This document shows, one piece after another, positions 33,390-46,343 of a DNA stretch of 64,000 nt (position 1 is its first letter; each line of letters begins with the position of its first letter). Source of the stretch: Klebsormidium nitens (taxonomy: Eukaryota; Streptophyta; Klebsormidiophyceae; Klebsormidiales; Klebsormidiaceae); contig DF237107.1 of assembly GCA_000708835.1 (NCBI GenBank), forward strand, positions 1 to 64,000. The letters run 5' to 3'. The position numbers and the translations under genes are program-made. The notes beneath the pieces were generated by a model. The model was not told the origin of the DNA. It worked only from the letters and a program-made list of their open reading frames with translations, and ran no database searches.

Positions 33390-36300
33390 CTAAAGCACAA
33401 CAGCACCGTCCCCAGACTCGCACAACACAAACGCCGCACTTTTGCCCAAGTCGGGTCTCACCATCGAGTATCCGTTGCGCACTTGCTTAGTGACTGCCTC
33501 CGCTCTTTGCGACTCTACCAAGGCAATGCAGCAGCCTCTAAACCCTGCGCCGCTGAACCTTGCTCCTAGCACGCCCGGCGTGCTGATCAGAATTTGGTAC
33601 ATTTGAATGAGTGGCGTCGAACCTGCACGCCACAAAATGGATGATCAGAAACCAATCTTCGTTTGATCTTCCGTGAAGAGACTGGGGGTTCTGATTTTCG
33701 CCAAAAGAAATCGAAATATTTACAAATGAATATGATGATCAGGGAACCAAAAAGCACAAAGAAGAGTCTGAATGCAGGCACTCTCACTTTCCAGACGGCT
33801 TTACCATAGCGAATAACCTGCGTACTGATAGATGCGGGTAATGTCTAACGGTCGGGAATCTGAAATGGCCGACCCCTCTGCGAAAAAGAACGCCCACGAC
33901 CTATTCCAAGTGCAGTGTGTCCGAAAGAATCTGGAAACCCACATTCCTGGTCAACAAAGTCCATCCCTGTTTTTGGACGGGGCTAAGATCGAACTAATCG
34001 AGGGTGGTAATGAGTGCAAGCAAACAAACCTCTCCGCGTTGGCCTGCCCGTTTGATGAAGTCCAAAAACCACGCCTGCTTCACTTGTCATAAAAGCTCCG
34101 TCAAACTCACCGCACTCGTGATTTATCAATGGAACTCCGCCCCGAGTCTGTCGTCAGCTCAATCCTACAAAAGCTCCGTCAGACTCACCGCACTCGTAGT
34201 TCTCAATAGAGCTCCGCCCCGACTCTGTCATCAGCTCAATCGTACAAAAGCTCCGTCAGACTCACCACACTCGTAGTTCTCGATGGAGCTCCGCCCCGAG
34301 TCCGTCATCAGCTGCCCAAACAGCTTCAGATCGCCCTTCTCCCAAGCCTCCACGCCCCGCCGTACGCGCGCAGTCTCCGTGAAGAAGTGCTTGGCCCGCC
34401 GCGCGATCGCGCCGTTCAGCTCCTCCCGGTGCATGTCATACTCCTCACTGCTGACGTTGCTCAGCGACGCCTTTTCGTCAGCGCGCCCGGCCGCCCTGCG
34501 CGACACACTGTAACGTCAGCTTCTTTGGTCGACGAATTTTAATGCGACAACTGGAGCTCGACTCGCCAGTCTGTCTCCCTGAGTTTTTGGTGACCTTGAT
34601 AAGCGACTACAATCTAATAAGCAACTGGTTTCTGGTGCAAAACCCGCAGCTGCATCGACCTCTTCAAGATTGACAGCTACGTTCGGCAAACAGTGTGGTC
34701 CATTTTGACAGACTTGCTAGTCGTTCATGTTCCTAAGGTCCAACAACGATGCTACTCCCGGAACCCTAAACATTACATAAATACACTTATTGGATTTCAC
34801 TGAACGGGGTCGTCGACACCGTGAACAGAAGGGCAATCTATCAGGCTATACCTGAAAAGTGGCAACTGACGGAAACTCCAACGACCACAGCTGCTGAAAG
34901 GCCCCCGACAAGAATCTTTCGAGAATGGGACACTTCATAGAGAGCATCAAGCAGACGATGCTTCGCAGAGACTCCGTGCCAGAACAGTACCCCGAACCTC
35001 ACCTGAGCAGCGTGGCCGCGGCTTCTTGGCACTCGTCGACCCGCTTGTTGTAGCCCGGGGTGTTGGTCAGCGCTTGCCGCAGGCCGGAAAAAGCGAGCAG
35101 TATCCTGTACCCCGGTTTTAGGCTGCTGTCAGAGCAGGGTTGCCGCAGGGAGGGGGGGTCCACCACTCGATGTTGCCGGGTCTGCAGGGGGGAGGGCGAA
35201 CAATAATATTTAGATACCCGGTTGCGCAGAACTCAAACTGGCCGAGCAAAGAGGGGAGTCTAAAACGAGATACGAGCAGCCAGGAGTGATTAAAAGCAAA
35301 AGCGACCACTTTGATCGGCCGAGCGGAGGGACGTCTCCAGATCATCGAACCGACCACACGTGGACCAAGGGGCGCGACCACTTGATGTTGATTGGAGACA
35401 AAGTGTCTGGATCTCATCCTGATGTCAACTCAAAGCAAGACAAGCAGAACACAATGAGAGCGTTCTACCCTAGTATATCTACTGCCTGATTGCGACATTC
35501 TAGCAGCCGGATTAAGAAATGGAGAGTGTCGTGAGGAGAGTTTGTTCTCATGAATCTCCAGGCAACGAGCCATTTGCGACCCTCCAGCGACCAGTCCCCT
35601 GAACATCTCGCTCCTGGAAATTCGCTCACAAAGAAACCACTCACTTTACAGTCGATGAGCGTGAGCCGGTCTTTTCTTGAAAGTAGAATCGCCGACTGGT
35701 CCAGCACTCCGTTCCGCAAACCCAGGTATTCATTCTCGATCACGCGGTCCAGCTCGATGTTGTCCTCCTCCGTTATACTATATAACCCGTTTGCGTATTC
35801 GAGGGCCAATAGGAACGCAACACCTGTTGCCGCAGACGAACTGACCCCACTGCAGTCGAACCCCTGCGAGCCGTCTATGATGCCAATGATTCCTTCTTTG
35901 AGCACGTGGCCTTTTTGTTGTAGAGCATATACTGCCCCCCGGGCGTAGTCACCCCACCGGCCCTCTTCAGATGAGGAAGGGTCGTTTTGTGGAGGCACGT
36001 CGTCAACACTGCAAACAAAATTCTCAAATCAGCTCCTCTTTTTCGCTTGTTGTTGGTGACGTTAATAGACGTTAATAAATCTATGAAAGATCGTTGCATG
36101 TTTGTGAGTGACGTCAACAGATCAGCAATCTGGAAGCAAGCCTGGCAATTACAACATGTCACAGGTAGTCGACCTACCTGAAATGTACAACACCTCCAAA
36201 TTGTCTGGAAGTCAATCTGACCTGCAGCAAGACACAGAAAGAATGTTAGAGACAGTGATGCAAGCATTCGAAGACAGAGCGCGCCGATCCTGGACAAGTG

Positions 36301-37425
36301 ACTTGCCCTCGAGATCGGACAGCATGTCGTTTTCAACCTTGGAGATTGTTCTGTCTGGACTGGTTCGAACTCGAATTTTCTCTCTCGACCAGAAAGCAAC
36401 AGCACGTAAAACATACACAATAACTCCACTGCCATAGAACAATCGTCTGACCACTGGCAAAAAGAAGGGACAACTTCAACCTGCACTTTGGCCAACTCAC
36501 TGGTCCCATGAAATGTTGTGTGTGCCACAGCTTTGAATTTGTAGAGCATCCGGCCCCTCTCCCGTCAATTCACAAATAGGCCCCTCAGTCGTTCTGACGG
36601 CAAGTTCTGATCTACTCCGCAACTTAGCATAGCCACCCGTAAGCCATAGTGACCGGGCTCGGATAACACAGATGTCTGAGCGTGCCTCGACGACTACTAT
36701 TCCATGCCTGGCCCAGATCTCCTGGTTTCCCCTACTTTCATTTCTTGCTTCTTGAGTGCCTCAGCCTGCACTGCGAGCTCACCTCTGGACTATTTGAAGG
36801 GACAAACCCAAGCAGTATCCCAGTATCTAGAGCCATGGCAGTGACTGCACCCCCCTGCATCCAACAGGGGACCCTGTCAGAAGATGGAGAATTGATGCAC
36901 CTGAACCGCCAGTGGCTTTCACTAGAAAGCTCAATGAGTGGCCAATTGATTGTCTCAGAGCGCACTCCACCCTACACGAACACATCCGAGTCCTGATAGC
37001 CGATGTGTTTTTAGAAGCTTGTAAGAACGCGTGCGAGCCCTCTTGATCCTACTCGGAGGTTTTGATAAGAAGTGCACCTGAAGTGCCTTTATAAGGAATG
37101 CCTCACAGTCAATCCAAAAACAGCCTCCTACTTAACTAGCTTCACAACGTATCAAACCACACTGTTTACAAAAACTTGCACCCAGGCTCAGCAGCTTTTG
37201 CTGCACTGCTCATCGTCCAAGTCGTCCTCCCACGCCGTGATTGATGGTGTCGTAGATCTGGACAAACCAAGGAAAGAGTAATAGCACTTAACAACGGACC
37301 TGATGATCAATATGCGCCCCAAGGGGACAGATTCTGTATGGTGCTGCCACCACGCGGATGTCGATCCGCTGCCTCAGCCATCCTGCTGCTTCTGCTACTG
37401 CCTCACGGAGCTCATCTAACTGCAT
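33390..37425 (-). CDS. GALAK: Galacturonokinase (GHMP kinase family)
   Basis: The enzyme phosphorylates D-galacturonic acid at C1 so that it can re-enter UDP-GalA synthesis after pectin turnover. I model seven exons: 37425-37300, 36854-36783, 36379-36303, 36008-35645, 35181-35003, 34495-34266 and 33622-33390. This gives 426 residues, against 424 for the Arabidopsis enzyme as I recall it, with all phases matching. Diagnostic stretches are VVAAPYRICPLGAHIDHQGG at the N-terminus, the GHMP ATP loop GSQGFDCSGVSSSAA (about 138-152), YLGLRNGVLDQSAILLS, RILLAFSGLRQALTNTPGYN, SSIENYECG, and PGVLGARFSGAGFRGCC near the end. Exon 3 is the weakest part; its donor (GGCAA|GTCACT) was chosen because it gives the required phase. 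The first Met (MQLDELREAV) fits the family start, but an upstream exon is possible because CATGCAG also resembles an acceptor. Confidence 0.94.
34093..34326 (-). repeat. Three 78-bp tandem copies of the GalAK exon 6 donor region
   Basis: The genuine end of exon 6 and its donor (about 34249-34326) are followed in the intron by two further copies at 34171-34248 and 34093-34170. Each repeats the plus-strand words CTCCGTCA, ACTCACC, CACTCGT and AGCTCCGCCCCGA, or close variants. Each copy therefore carries the GTGAGT-type donor and the codons for SSIENYECG or a decayed form. Period is exactly 78 bp, divisible by three. Confidence 0.85.
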
Positions 37426-39814
37426 GGAAGAAGGGAAGAGGCAATTGAGCACTCTGAAGGCGCCAGGCATACTGTCCTGGACCAGGGACTTACTGCTGGC
37501 ACAGCAAAAACAACAGGCAGTAGGGTGGCACTGTTAAGAAATCCCCCGGGCTATTGGAGCTGTCTGAAGCGTCAGCTCAATCACTCAACCAAATGTGTGA
37601 TATTGAATTGAAGTGAGGCAAATTTGGGACACCTTGTTTGAGCCAGCTTGAAGCGGTCTGACAAGACCTCCAAAGGAGGTACATCTTCAAAGAAGCAAAG
37701 CAGAGATTGTTGAAACAATTGCCTTAGCTGTGAGATTCCTATTTGTACCCTCCAGAGTGAAACCATGTCGGCTAACAACAACAATGAACAGCATCCTTGA
37801 GACCAGGACTCTTTATGCTGAAGGGATATGAGGGTTACTTATAGCAATATGGCAGCCTGGTTTAAATCGAACATGCCGATGACCTCACACGGAAACAAGA
37901 GGCGCTGACATTTAATGTCCGGAGCAAACTGGCTTTATTTTTGTCAGTAATTGCGAGAAAGGCCCAGCATAAATTTACAATCATCAACCCAAGTAAATAA
38001 GAGTGTGCCATTCAAAATATACAATTCGCAGATCAAGCACTTAAGTAGTAAATGTTTCCGCTCTACTGCGCTAAGGCGGCTTGTGCATTGGCGCCTTATA
38101 GCCCCATAGAGGGAGAATCTAGCCTAGCTTTCAAAGCCACAGAACTCTTCTAAGCAATCTCCGAAATCCTTCAAGTTTGTGATTCAATGGCATCAAAAGC
38201 TGCTGTTGGCAACTCTCAAAGAAGCTGAACTTGATCTTTGTACATCCATGCGCAAGTGGTTACTAAACGGTCTGTCTGGCGCAATATCAGATCGACAGAT
38301 ATGTGGTGTGTGTGAAAGGGCAACAAGTGTAAGTCCGCTTATGCCTTGATCTCACATTTCAAACATCTAAACATGAACTCATGCTTCAAACATCTGACCA
38401 TGCACATCAACTTCCAGGGTCTGGAAACAGGATTGAAAACGATCCAAGCCATTGAACCTGGCTATAATCAGTATGAGGACCGAGCAACTGAAGAGGCTCA
38501 TGTCAAGCTCGTACCTGAGATGCAGACGGCCAGCTTGCCCTACTGCCGTTATCCACCTCAGCATCGCCACTCAGATCCCCATTCCTCGATCCCATTTGTC
38601 TCTTGCACCGCAGTTGCAAACCCTTTCCAGAGTGAACTTTCAAAGATGATGCGTGGATAACATCTCTGAGACACGTGTACTTTAATTTTTCCGCAGCGAG
38701 CTTCTGGTCTTCTAACACTCTGTGTTTGGGCGCTCGCATCTGCCTGATGGGTATTCTGCACCTGGGTTTGATGATCAGAAGATCTTTATGCAGACACGCA
38801 CGATACTTCCGTGACACCTTTGACGACGGCCGAACAGTCAGCATTCCTTATCTGCTGCAGTGGCCTGTGCCTCCAAGTTGGCCAGTGAATGTTAGCACTC
38901 CCTTTGGAAAGCTAGTGCTAGCAACTTCAATGCAACGCAGCAGATCTTTAAAGGGTCTGGACTCTCGAATACAGTGTACTTGCTGCATTGCATCCCCCCG
39001 AACTACGGTTTCCGCTCCAAGATATCTTCCTTCCACGTAATGAAGCAAGACACGAAACCTTCCGTATCATTGTATCTCAGATCAGTATCTGCAGACTGAG
39101 GTGGACTGGAGACGCGCAATCTTCCTTCTTCGCAATGCTGAAGAAGGAAGATGGAGACGTTGCATCCAATGAGCCGTCCAATGCCAATATGGAAACTGTC
39201 GACGCGACGAAAGAAGACTGGCAAGGAGTTTGGCGACGTGTCACATGTATAGACGTCAACGTTCAATGTGCCCAGAACAGTTCGACGAAATGGCATCTGA
39301 TGGGGGTAGATTATAGAGGGTGAAAGTCGGGTGAAAGTCACCCCCCAAGTCGCACTGAATCTTGTTCAGGACTTCGAAGCCAGATATATAGATATGATGA
39401 ATCATATGATCAACCCTGATTTATGATCGACGGTCAGGTAGCTTATGATGGTCGGCACGCGCGTATACCGTGACATCATCAGCGTCAGATAAATAGCGGC
39501 CGCGGATTTCTGGGCGAGGCGGCCGCGGGCCAACTCGTCAGTCATGCTTTCGCGATCACCAAGGGGTTTGGAAAATTGTGCGCGCGCTCGCATTCTCGAG
39601 GCTCAGTGAAAACATGCGCCGCTGCGCCGCGCCGCGCCAGGTACCTAGTAGTATGTTGGCTTTCAAGTTTGGCGCCTTCCAATGGACTCTGAGTCCTATA
39701 GCTGGCGACGCTGCCCGGCATGTCGAGCTACGGTCCTCTCCACGCCTGAACCCTGGACCCCATTGCAGCCTGGTTCTCCCAAGTCTGGCGAGGCCTGTGT
39801 AAGAAACCCGCATC
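37426..39814. other. 2.4-kb divergent region, GalAK / F-box
   Basis: Frames exist near 37581-37784, 38346-38660, 38503-38844, 38848-39048 and 38988-39341 on both strands. They are mutually overlapping and none has a recognisable domain or a phase-consistent exon chain. Promoters of the flanking genes should lie at either end. A degraded gene or lineage-specific gene around 38.5-39.3 kb remains possible. Confidence 0.35.
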
Positions 39815-42800
39815 ATGTCTGCGAAGCCCGGACGGTTGCAGAAAGGTGCAACCCAACCAGGTTTCTCCCCAAACCGCGCCACCAAGGCGTCCGCTGCGCG
39901 CGCAGCATTCATCGCGTCGGAGCTGAAGGAGAAGGCTCCGGCAGTCCTTGAGCTGCCGGAGGAGGTCCTCTGCAGAATTCTGTCGCACTTGCCGGCGGTG
40001 CATGACGTGCTCAATTGCGGTCAGGTCTGCAAGGATTGGCTCAGGGCGCTGCGCTCGGATGTGGTGAGTCTGTTGGAAGGTGGCGAAAGCTTTGAGCCGC
40101 AGAGCAGGGTTTCAGCTCCAAACCAGTTCCTGGCGTTCGCTATGTATCGTTATGGTTCTTACGTCGGTGTCCAGTAAGATGCTTCCATGGGGCTGGGTAC
40201 CTATGCATTTGACAAAGGTCACTTACAACTTCCTTGAATCCCTAAAAAGTGGTCATGTTTTACAATCAGAGGGCCTTTGATGTCCTTGTCAGCTTTCTGA
40301 TTTCAGCGGCGAGATTCCATGCAGGCTCTTGTCTCCATTGAGGTTTTCAATGCTCATTCATCAGAAGCATTAAGTCAGCTGTGGAGACTTTTGAATTACT
40401 GAAGAAAAGTCGAACCTTTGAATCATTCTTGCCACAGCTATGGCGAGGCCAGTACGCCAGGACCTGGGGGGCCGAGGAAGCCGCACGCGTTGCCAGCTCC
40501 ATTCTCACTGCGGCAGAGACACGCAGAACAGTGGAGAAGCTCTTTCAGAGTGCAGATCCGCCACAGACTAAACCTCCCAACGACCTAAACGCAGTATCAG
40601 AGGCGGGCAAGAAGGGGGGCACTCCGGGAGTAGAGACTCCTGAAGTATCTGACACTGGTTCAAAGTTTCCTGTAAAATTGGAGGATGCCACCGCGGTATC
40701 AGCGTCACGTGTGGCAAGGGGTGTTGGCAGGCTGACGCTTTCTTCTGGGAGCAAGAGGAGAAGTAAGGAGAAGCAGACTGCTCAGGAGGAGAAGCCGGCG
40801 CATGGTGGCTGTGTTTGGCGGGATGCGTTTGCTGCGCGGTTCAAGGCCGAGGTGGGCAAACAGCGTCAATTTTTCAGTTTTCTTACTTTGTTGCTCTTTT
40901 GATGTCGACTTGTTAGGTTGCGAAGGGGTATGGGAAATCTCTTCGCCAGCTTCATGCTGAGCTGACGGAGCGTGGCGAAACAGTTTCTTGTTGCCTCCGA
41001 TTCTTATCAGGTGGGAAAAGCAGAAGCTATGGTTACTCGATCTCATGGTCAAAGCACAATAAACAAACCGGTCTTATGCTCTCTCTTGTCCTGCCCGCAG
41101 AAAAAGACATTCCTTGCTTCAGAGATCAAGCTTGCGGAGAACCTTAGACTCTTAACACGGAGATGGGGCTCCCACAACCGAGGGGGCCGGGCTCTGGACC
41201 CCTGCCCAGGGATGGCTCGGCTGGTGGAAAGACTCCAGCTGCGCTTTGAGCTGCGGATAAACAACGGGAGGGTGATCTCCCTGGCAGGTGTGCTGACTCG
41301 TGCAGGGATGATTGTTCCGAGGGTTTGAGCTTTGAATTCTTTTGATACAGATTATTTACGCTTTTGTGCTAGGTCTGTGGGCGTGTACTTTTGAGCTGAC
41401 CGAACAGTCCTCTTCTGTGTTGCATACGCATTGTATTTCGGTTGTCCATTGTCCATTGTAGATCGTCTTTCCTTTCCGACTTGCTGCTATGACGGGGTGG
41501 GGCTAAGAACCATCCAAAAGGATCTCGTTTCCCTGCGTGACAGTCAATCTCTAAGACTCGGATCCACCGCCACTTCTCGTGCCGCCACTTCTCGTAAAAT
41601 TCTTAGCAAGGTCCTCGAGGATTTTGGGACACATGGTTACTGCGGTCCTTGAGCCCCCGTCCTTGTGCAGCCGCAGGGCGACACTCCTACCAATCGTTCC
41701 CCACGTCGCTATCGCTGAAGTGCCCCCCGTCGGCGTTGGGGCGGGGCTTGACAGTCCAGAAGCTCCTAAAAGTGGAGGTAAGACTTGGGGTTGCGGATTC
41801 TCCTTGTGCTTCTGAAGCGCGCCCGTGCACTTGTGAAGAGCTCAATCCATGAAGCATCAGCACGCAAGTATCGATGAGGGCAACCGTACGTTTTCTGTTT
41901 ACGATGGAAGACCCCCATTTTGACCACAGTGTAAGCAAAACCACCATAGGTTAACTCAGGCCCTTAGATGTGACTTCTTGGAATACTCCTAGTCGACCAA
42001 CTGCCTGGATTTCAGTAAGCGTCACAGCTTGGAGATCTCCGGCCTAACCCTTGTTGCCTTGCTGCAGCAGCGTCGGTCTGTCTTTGCTTAAGGAAGAGTC
42101 TCTAGACTACACAATCTGTCATGTAAGATTCACACTCTTTGGTCCTAGAAGTAGGTTTTTGCATTACTTCATCCTGGGTTCTTATGCGGATCGGCATTCT
42201 CGTTCAATCGAATCGACGGTGCGCCGAAGTGAGACTCTTGCTCCCTGCAGGTGACAGCTGTCAGCGAGCGACTTTACTCCACGGTCCGACTGCTCCAGCT
42301 CGACTCCAGCTCCGTCAGAAGAAGCACGCTCGTCGCCGAAAGCCCCACCCTGAGCCTGTACGAAGCCTCCCTATACCCAGCCTCCGCCACCGAAGGCGGC
42401 TCTCTCGTTGTTGGAACCTTCGGTCCCGGCGACAATTCCCAAAATTCGTTTACCACCCCCCGAAAACGTTCCCTCTCCGCTCAACAAGGCCTTCTAGACT
42501 CCGAGGACGGGCCCACCGATCGAAGCGGGGCACACTCTAGGGAAGGGGGCGCGGATTCGACGTCGAAAGAGGGCACGGAATCCGGGTCGGGGCGCCCGCC
42601 CGCGGGCGACGAGGAAGTCGTTTTGCTAGTGTTAAACATTCCTTATGTGGACGTACTGTGGAGAGTAATGACACTCGGGCCGGGCTACGGGCCCCGGGAG
42701 CACCATCGAGCCTCGGCGCACGACACGGATCTGCAGTACGGTGAGCGGGACTGCAGATTTCGATGCTCGTTGTGGTGGACGTAGGATGAGTAGGGTCTTA

Positions 42801-45800
42801 TTTCCGAAGATGAGCGGGCTCGGAAAGACGTTGTTCGCAAGTTTGGCCCCAGTCTTCGTTCGGCGTCTTCCTAGTTCTCAATCTTGTCTGCTCTCTTCCG
42901 AGCCTCCGAGGTTGCTTCCTTTACATCTTACCAATTGTCGGATATAGTTTCTCATTCCAAAGGCTCAGAATCATCAAAGGCTCAGAATCACCATCGGTTC
43001 TCATTCCAAAGGCTCAGAATCATCAAAGGCTCAGAATCACCATCGGTTTCCTCGTTTACGGTTCAGATCACCGGAAGTTCAAACGACTCTTGTCGATCTT
43101 TGTGCAGGGCTGCACGACTATCATGCGAGCGCGCAGATCCGCTCCTTCGGGAAGCTTCTGTGGTGCCAGGACTTTTACCGCTGCTTCCACAGCAGGCGAG
43201 AGTCCGTTCCGGGCGAGAAAGCGGTCTTTGTCTTCCTTCCAAACGAGGGCGGAATGGTGAGTGCCGTACCAGGTCCGGTCTCTCTGTGCCAAAACGACTG
43301 GCGACTGTTTCCGTGAAAAAGGAAAGTTTGACTTCAGGAAGCGCGAGGCACCGATGCACGCGGGGACGGCATCGGTGGTGGGACGACACCAGTACTAGCA
43401 GGTGGACGTGAAGTGTCGACCGTGAGCTGAGTTCTGTCTGGAGTCCGTGTCAGGTGTAGAAGGAAAGCCTGGAGCCAGCCGCACGTAAGGTGCTATTTGG
43501 CCTAACTTAAGCTTTAATTATGCTTAAAAAGTCAGCGCCGATCTTGGATTATAAGTGGCGGCAGCTGCCGGTCCAGATGTGCACAGGTACATCTTTTGGC
43601 AGACCAGAAGACAAAGGACTTGAGGGATCCGAAGAGACTAAGGCCCTGTCGATCAAAGCGTTTGCATGAAACCCCTGGCAGCTTAACTAGCTGACCAAAC
43701 ATGCCAGCAAGAGTATATAATTGTCACTGGCTCTGATACGAGACAGTCAAACAGATTCTACACGTCTTGATTCACAGCTGTATGTTGTGAATGTTACCAT
43801 TCGCTGGGTCCATTCCCGCCTCTGAGATCGTAGACTTTTGGCTCTCTAAACCAAAGTCAGTGCTTCTTGACCCACGCCTTGATTCGCTAGCGGAGAATCA
43901 CCCGTTCCTTTCCTCAACCGCGGCCTGCGCGCTTCCAAAGCGCCACCAGATTGGTCTGGTGCACCTTCTGAAATAGGTAGCAACTTTGGCTCTCTTAACC
44001 ACAACCCGTGCTCGTCTAAGCCGCCTGCGGAAGCTTACCCGGTCCTTCTCCCCACCCCAGCCAGCGCTCTCATAACACGTCCCCAAGCTGGCCTGGTGCA
44101 CCTTTTGTTTGGATAATTCTTTGGCCCTCGTAACCCGTGCTTGCTAGCCATCCCTTAACCCGCTCCCGAAACTATTCCGGCTCCTTTTCACAACCCCGCA
44201 GCCCGCGCTCTTCCAAGGCGTCCTCAAGCTGGCCTGTCGCACCGAGGCCTTCTCTTAATCGAATTCGGGACTCCTTAACCAACCCATAAACCTGCCCGCT
44301 TAAATTAAACCCGTTTCTTTTTGCTCCAGCGCGCGTTCTTTCAAGGCGTCCCCAAGCTGGCGTGGCACACCGAGGCCTTCTCTTAACCAAATTCCGGACT
44401 CCGTAACCAACCCATAAACCTGCCCGCTGAAGTTAAACCCGATTCTTTTTGCTCCAGCCCGCGCTCTTCCAAGGCGTCCCCAAGCCGGCGTGGCACACCG
44501 AGACCTTCTCTTTATTACATTCCGCGCTCCTTAACCAACCCCTTAACCCGCCCGCGGATTGGAAGTTTTGACCCCCCCCCAAAGCCCGCACTCTTCTAAG
44601 GCGTCCCCAAGCTGGGCTGGCGCACCGAGACCTTTCCTTAATCACATTCCGTGCTCCTTAACCAACCCACAAACCTGCCCGCGGAACTTAAACCCGTTTC
44701 TTTTTGCTCCAGCCCGCGCTCTTCCAAGGCGTCCCCAAGCTGGCGTGGCGCACCGAGGCCTTCTCGGGTGAGCTCCCCGGGGCCCTGGTGCTCGACTTTG
44801 TGCTATGGGACCAGAACAACGAGGTGGCCTGGCACTGCTCCAAGGTCGTCGCGACAGGGCCTCAGCCCACGCCTGCGTCGCCCGAGGTACGTTTGGGGGA
44901 ATGTTTAGAAGTGCGCGTAGGACGCGCACACGTTCTTTCCAGATTCCACAGGACCGCGACCCTCATCAATTCGCCGGTCGACATTTCGACGGGAAGAATT
45001 AACGACGGTGTTGGTGGTTACGCCTGACGTCCGTTGATTTCCGCCCATTTCGAGGGATGGACGCGCTGAATGTCGAGCAGCTGATACCGGGTTTGCTAAG
45101 GTCACCGACTTTACTCGGCGGTTTGGGTTCTTCATTCTGCAAAAGAAGTAAGTTGAGGAGCGTCTTCGTGCGGCAGTCTTGAAGTCCAGCACAAGGGAGC
45201 AACTATTCGGCGCCTAAAAATTGGCCTTACACGGAACTCTGAGTCCGATCTTGGACAGAATGCGTGTTTTCTACGTATCTGAAATTACTGCAGTCTTTGA
45301 CACAGGTGAACGCACATCCTTCGAAAGGGTGTTTGAGTGCAAGTAAAACCTGCTTAGAACTTTTGTTTGCCATCGTCGACTGGCGACAATCTGGCGACAA
45401 CCCTAAAACCCTAAAATCTCACATGAAGGACGCGGATTCGTGCCTGCTTGAACCGCGTGCTTGCATTTCGTTTATCTTCTGCTATCATTTCAGCTCCTGA
45501 CGAGTATCCTTCGGAACCAGAAAGCAAAGAATGTACGCGAGGAACTATGGACGAGACTACTTTCAAGTCAGATGTGGTCCATAAGCCGATGCTCCTGTGT
45601 GCAGTTCGGGCTGCCGTACCTAGAAGGGGAGTGCTCTCACGCCGTCATCGAAGACGCTGCACGAGGGGTCAGCCTGTCGTTGGATCTGCGGGTCGCATCG
45701 AAGGATCCCAAGAAGAGGGCGGGCGAGGACATTCTTCCGCAAAGTGCAGTAACAGGGCTGCGGCTCAGTCTTGCCAGACACTTCTTGTCGGAGTGGTTTG

Positions 45801-45817
45801 GGGTCGCGAGGATCTGA
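39815..45817 (+). CDS. F-box protein of unknown target
   Basis: F-box proteins are substrate receptors of SCF ubiquitin ligases. I model eight exons: 39815-40063, 40438-40851, 40917-40982, 41101-41271, 42251-42740, 43108-43256, 44713-44886 and 45605-45817, about 641 residues with phases matching. Exon 1 carries the F-box (LELPEEVLCRILSHLPAVHD through VCKDWLRAL, about residues 46-77), continuing at exon 2 as LWRGQYARTWG, the usual end of the F-box fold. The remainder has no repeat type I recognise. Distinct stretches are FELRINNGR, YGLHDYHASAQIRSFGKLLW, KAVFVFLPNEGGM and VLDFVLWDQNNEVAWHCSK. The junctions of exons 3, 4 and 8 are the least certain; extra exons between 44887 and 45604 are possible. 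The intron before exon 7 is filled by copies of that exon's acceptor and 5' end. Confidence 0.75.
42949..43046 (+). repeat. 49-bp tandem duplication in F-box gene intron 5
   Basis: A 49-bp unit starting TTCTCATTCCAAAGGCTCAG is present twice in exact or nearly exact tandem (42949-42997 and 42998-43046). Inside each unit the word AAAGGCTCAGAATCA occurs twice. It lies about 60 bp upstream of the exon 6 acceptor. The near identity means it is recent. Confidence 0.85.
43920..44765 (+). repeat. About seven tandem copies of the F-box exon 7 acceptor and 5' end
   Basis: Exon 7 begins after CTCCAG at 44707-44712 with CCCGCGCTCTTCCAAGGCGT. The same acceptor plus exon-start arrangement recurs upstream with AG at about 44583, 44456, 44328, 44200, 44059 and, very decayed, near 43920. 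Spacing is 127-128 bp for the right-hand copies and about 140 bp for the oldest. Each copy repeats CAAGCTGGC, CACCGAGGCCTTCTC and a pyrimidine-rich TTAACCAACCC tract. Only the last copy runs into the full exon. Confidence 0.9.
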
Positions 45818-46343
45818 TCTACAAGCAGCTGCCAGGGAGGGCCACCTTTCTCTTTTTCGACTTCGTGGTTTTATGAGCAATTGCGGCATGAATGCTTGCG
45901 CCTGTATCGTTCATCTACATATCTGTCGGAGTTTCAGCGATCTGCTCGTGTGAAAGTATGTTGAAGTAGTTGGCGCATATCCATGGGGTGTTCGATTGAC
46001 CACATGGAAGGACGGACTTGCCAATTTCTGGGCAAGAGTGTCGTGCACCATTGTAAGGTTTTCACGATGCATCGTGTAATTGGACAAAGGTCGGAGCAAT
46101 CGTGCACATATGTGGGCTGCCATTGTACATGTATTGTAGGTCATGACATATTTTCGAATTTGCCACCCTACATCTTTGATAAAGCTTCGACAAGTAGCAC
46201 TCGGTATCATACCCCACACATAGATCCACGCCTATCCTGCAAATAGAGGTATTTTGTGATGGAGATTCAGAAAGATAAGGTTCACCGAGTGGGTGGCTAG
46301 CTCGGCGTGCAGATCAAGCACGTCACACGGTCTCATAGGTTAT

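Noticed and set aside
36362-36380. GGTTCGAACTCGAATTTTC as a tRNA T-loop
   Set aside because: No acceptor stem, D-arm or anticodon arm is placed around it, and it lies at the start of GalAK exon 3.
38503-39341. Candidate gene on either strand in the GalAK/F-box spacer
   Set aside because: Frames on both strands conflict, stops interrupt any exon chain I tried, and no domain is recognisable.
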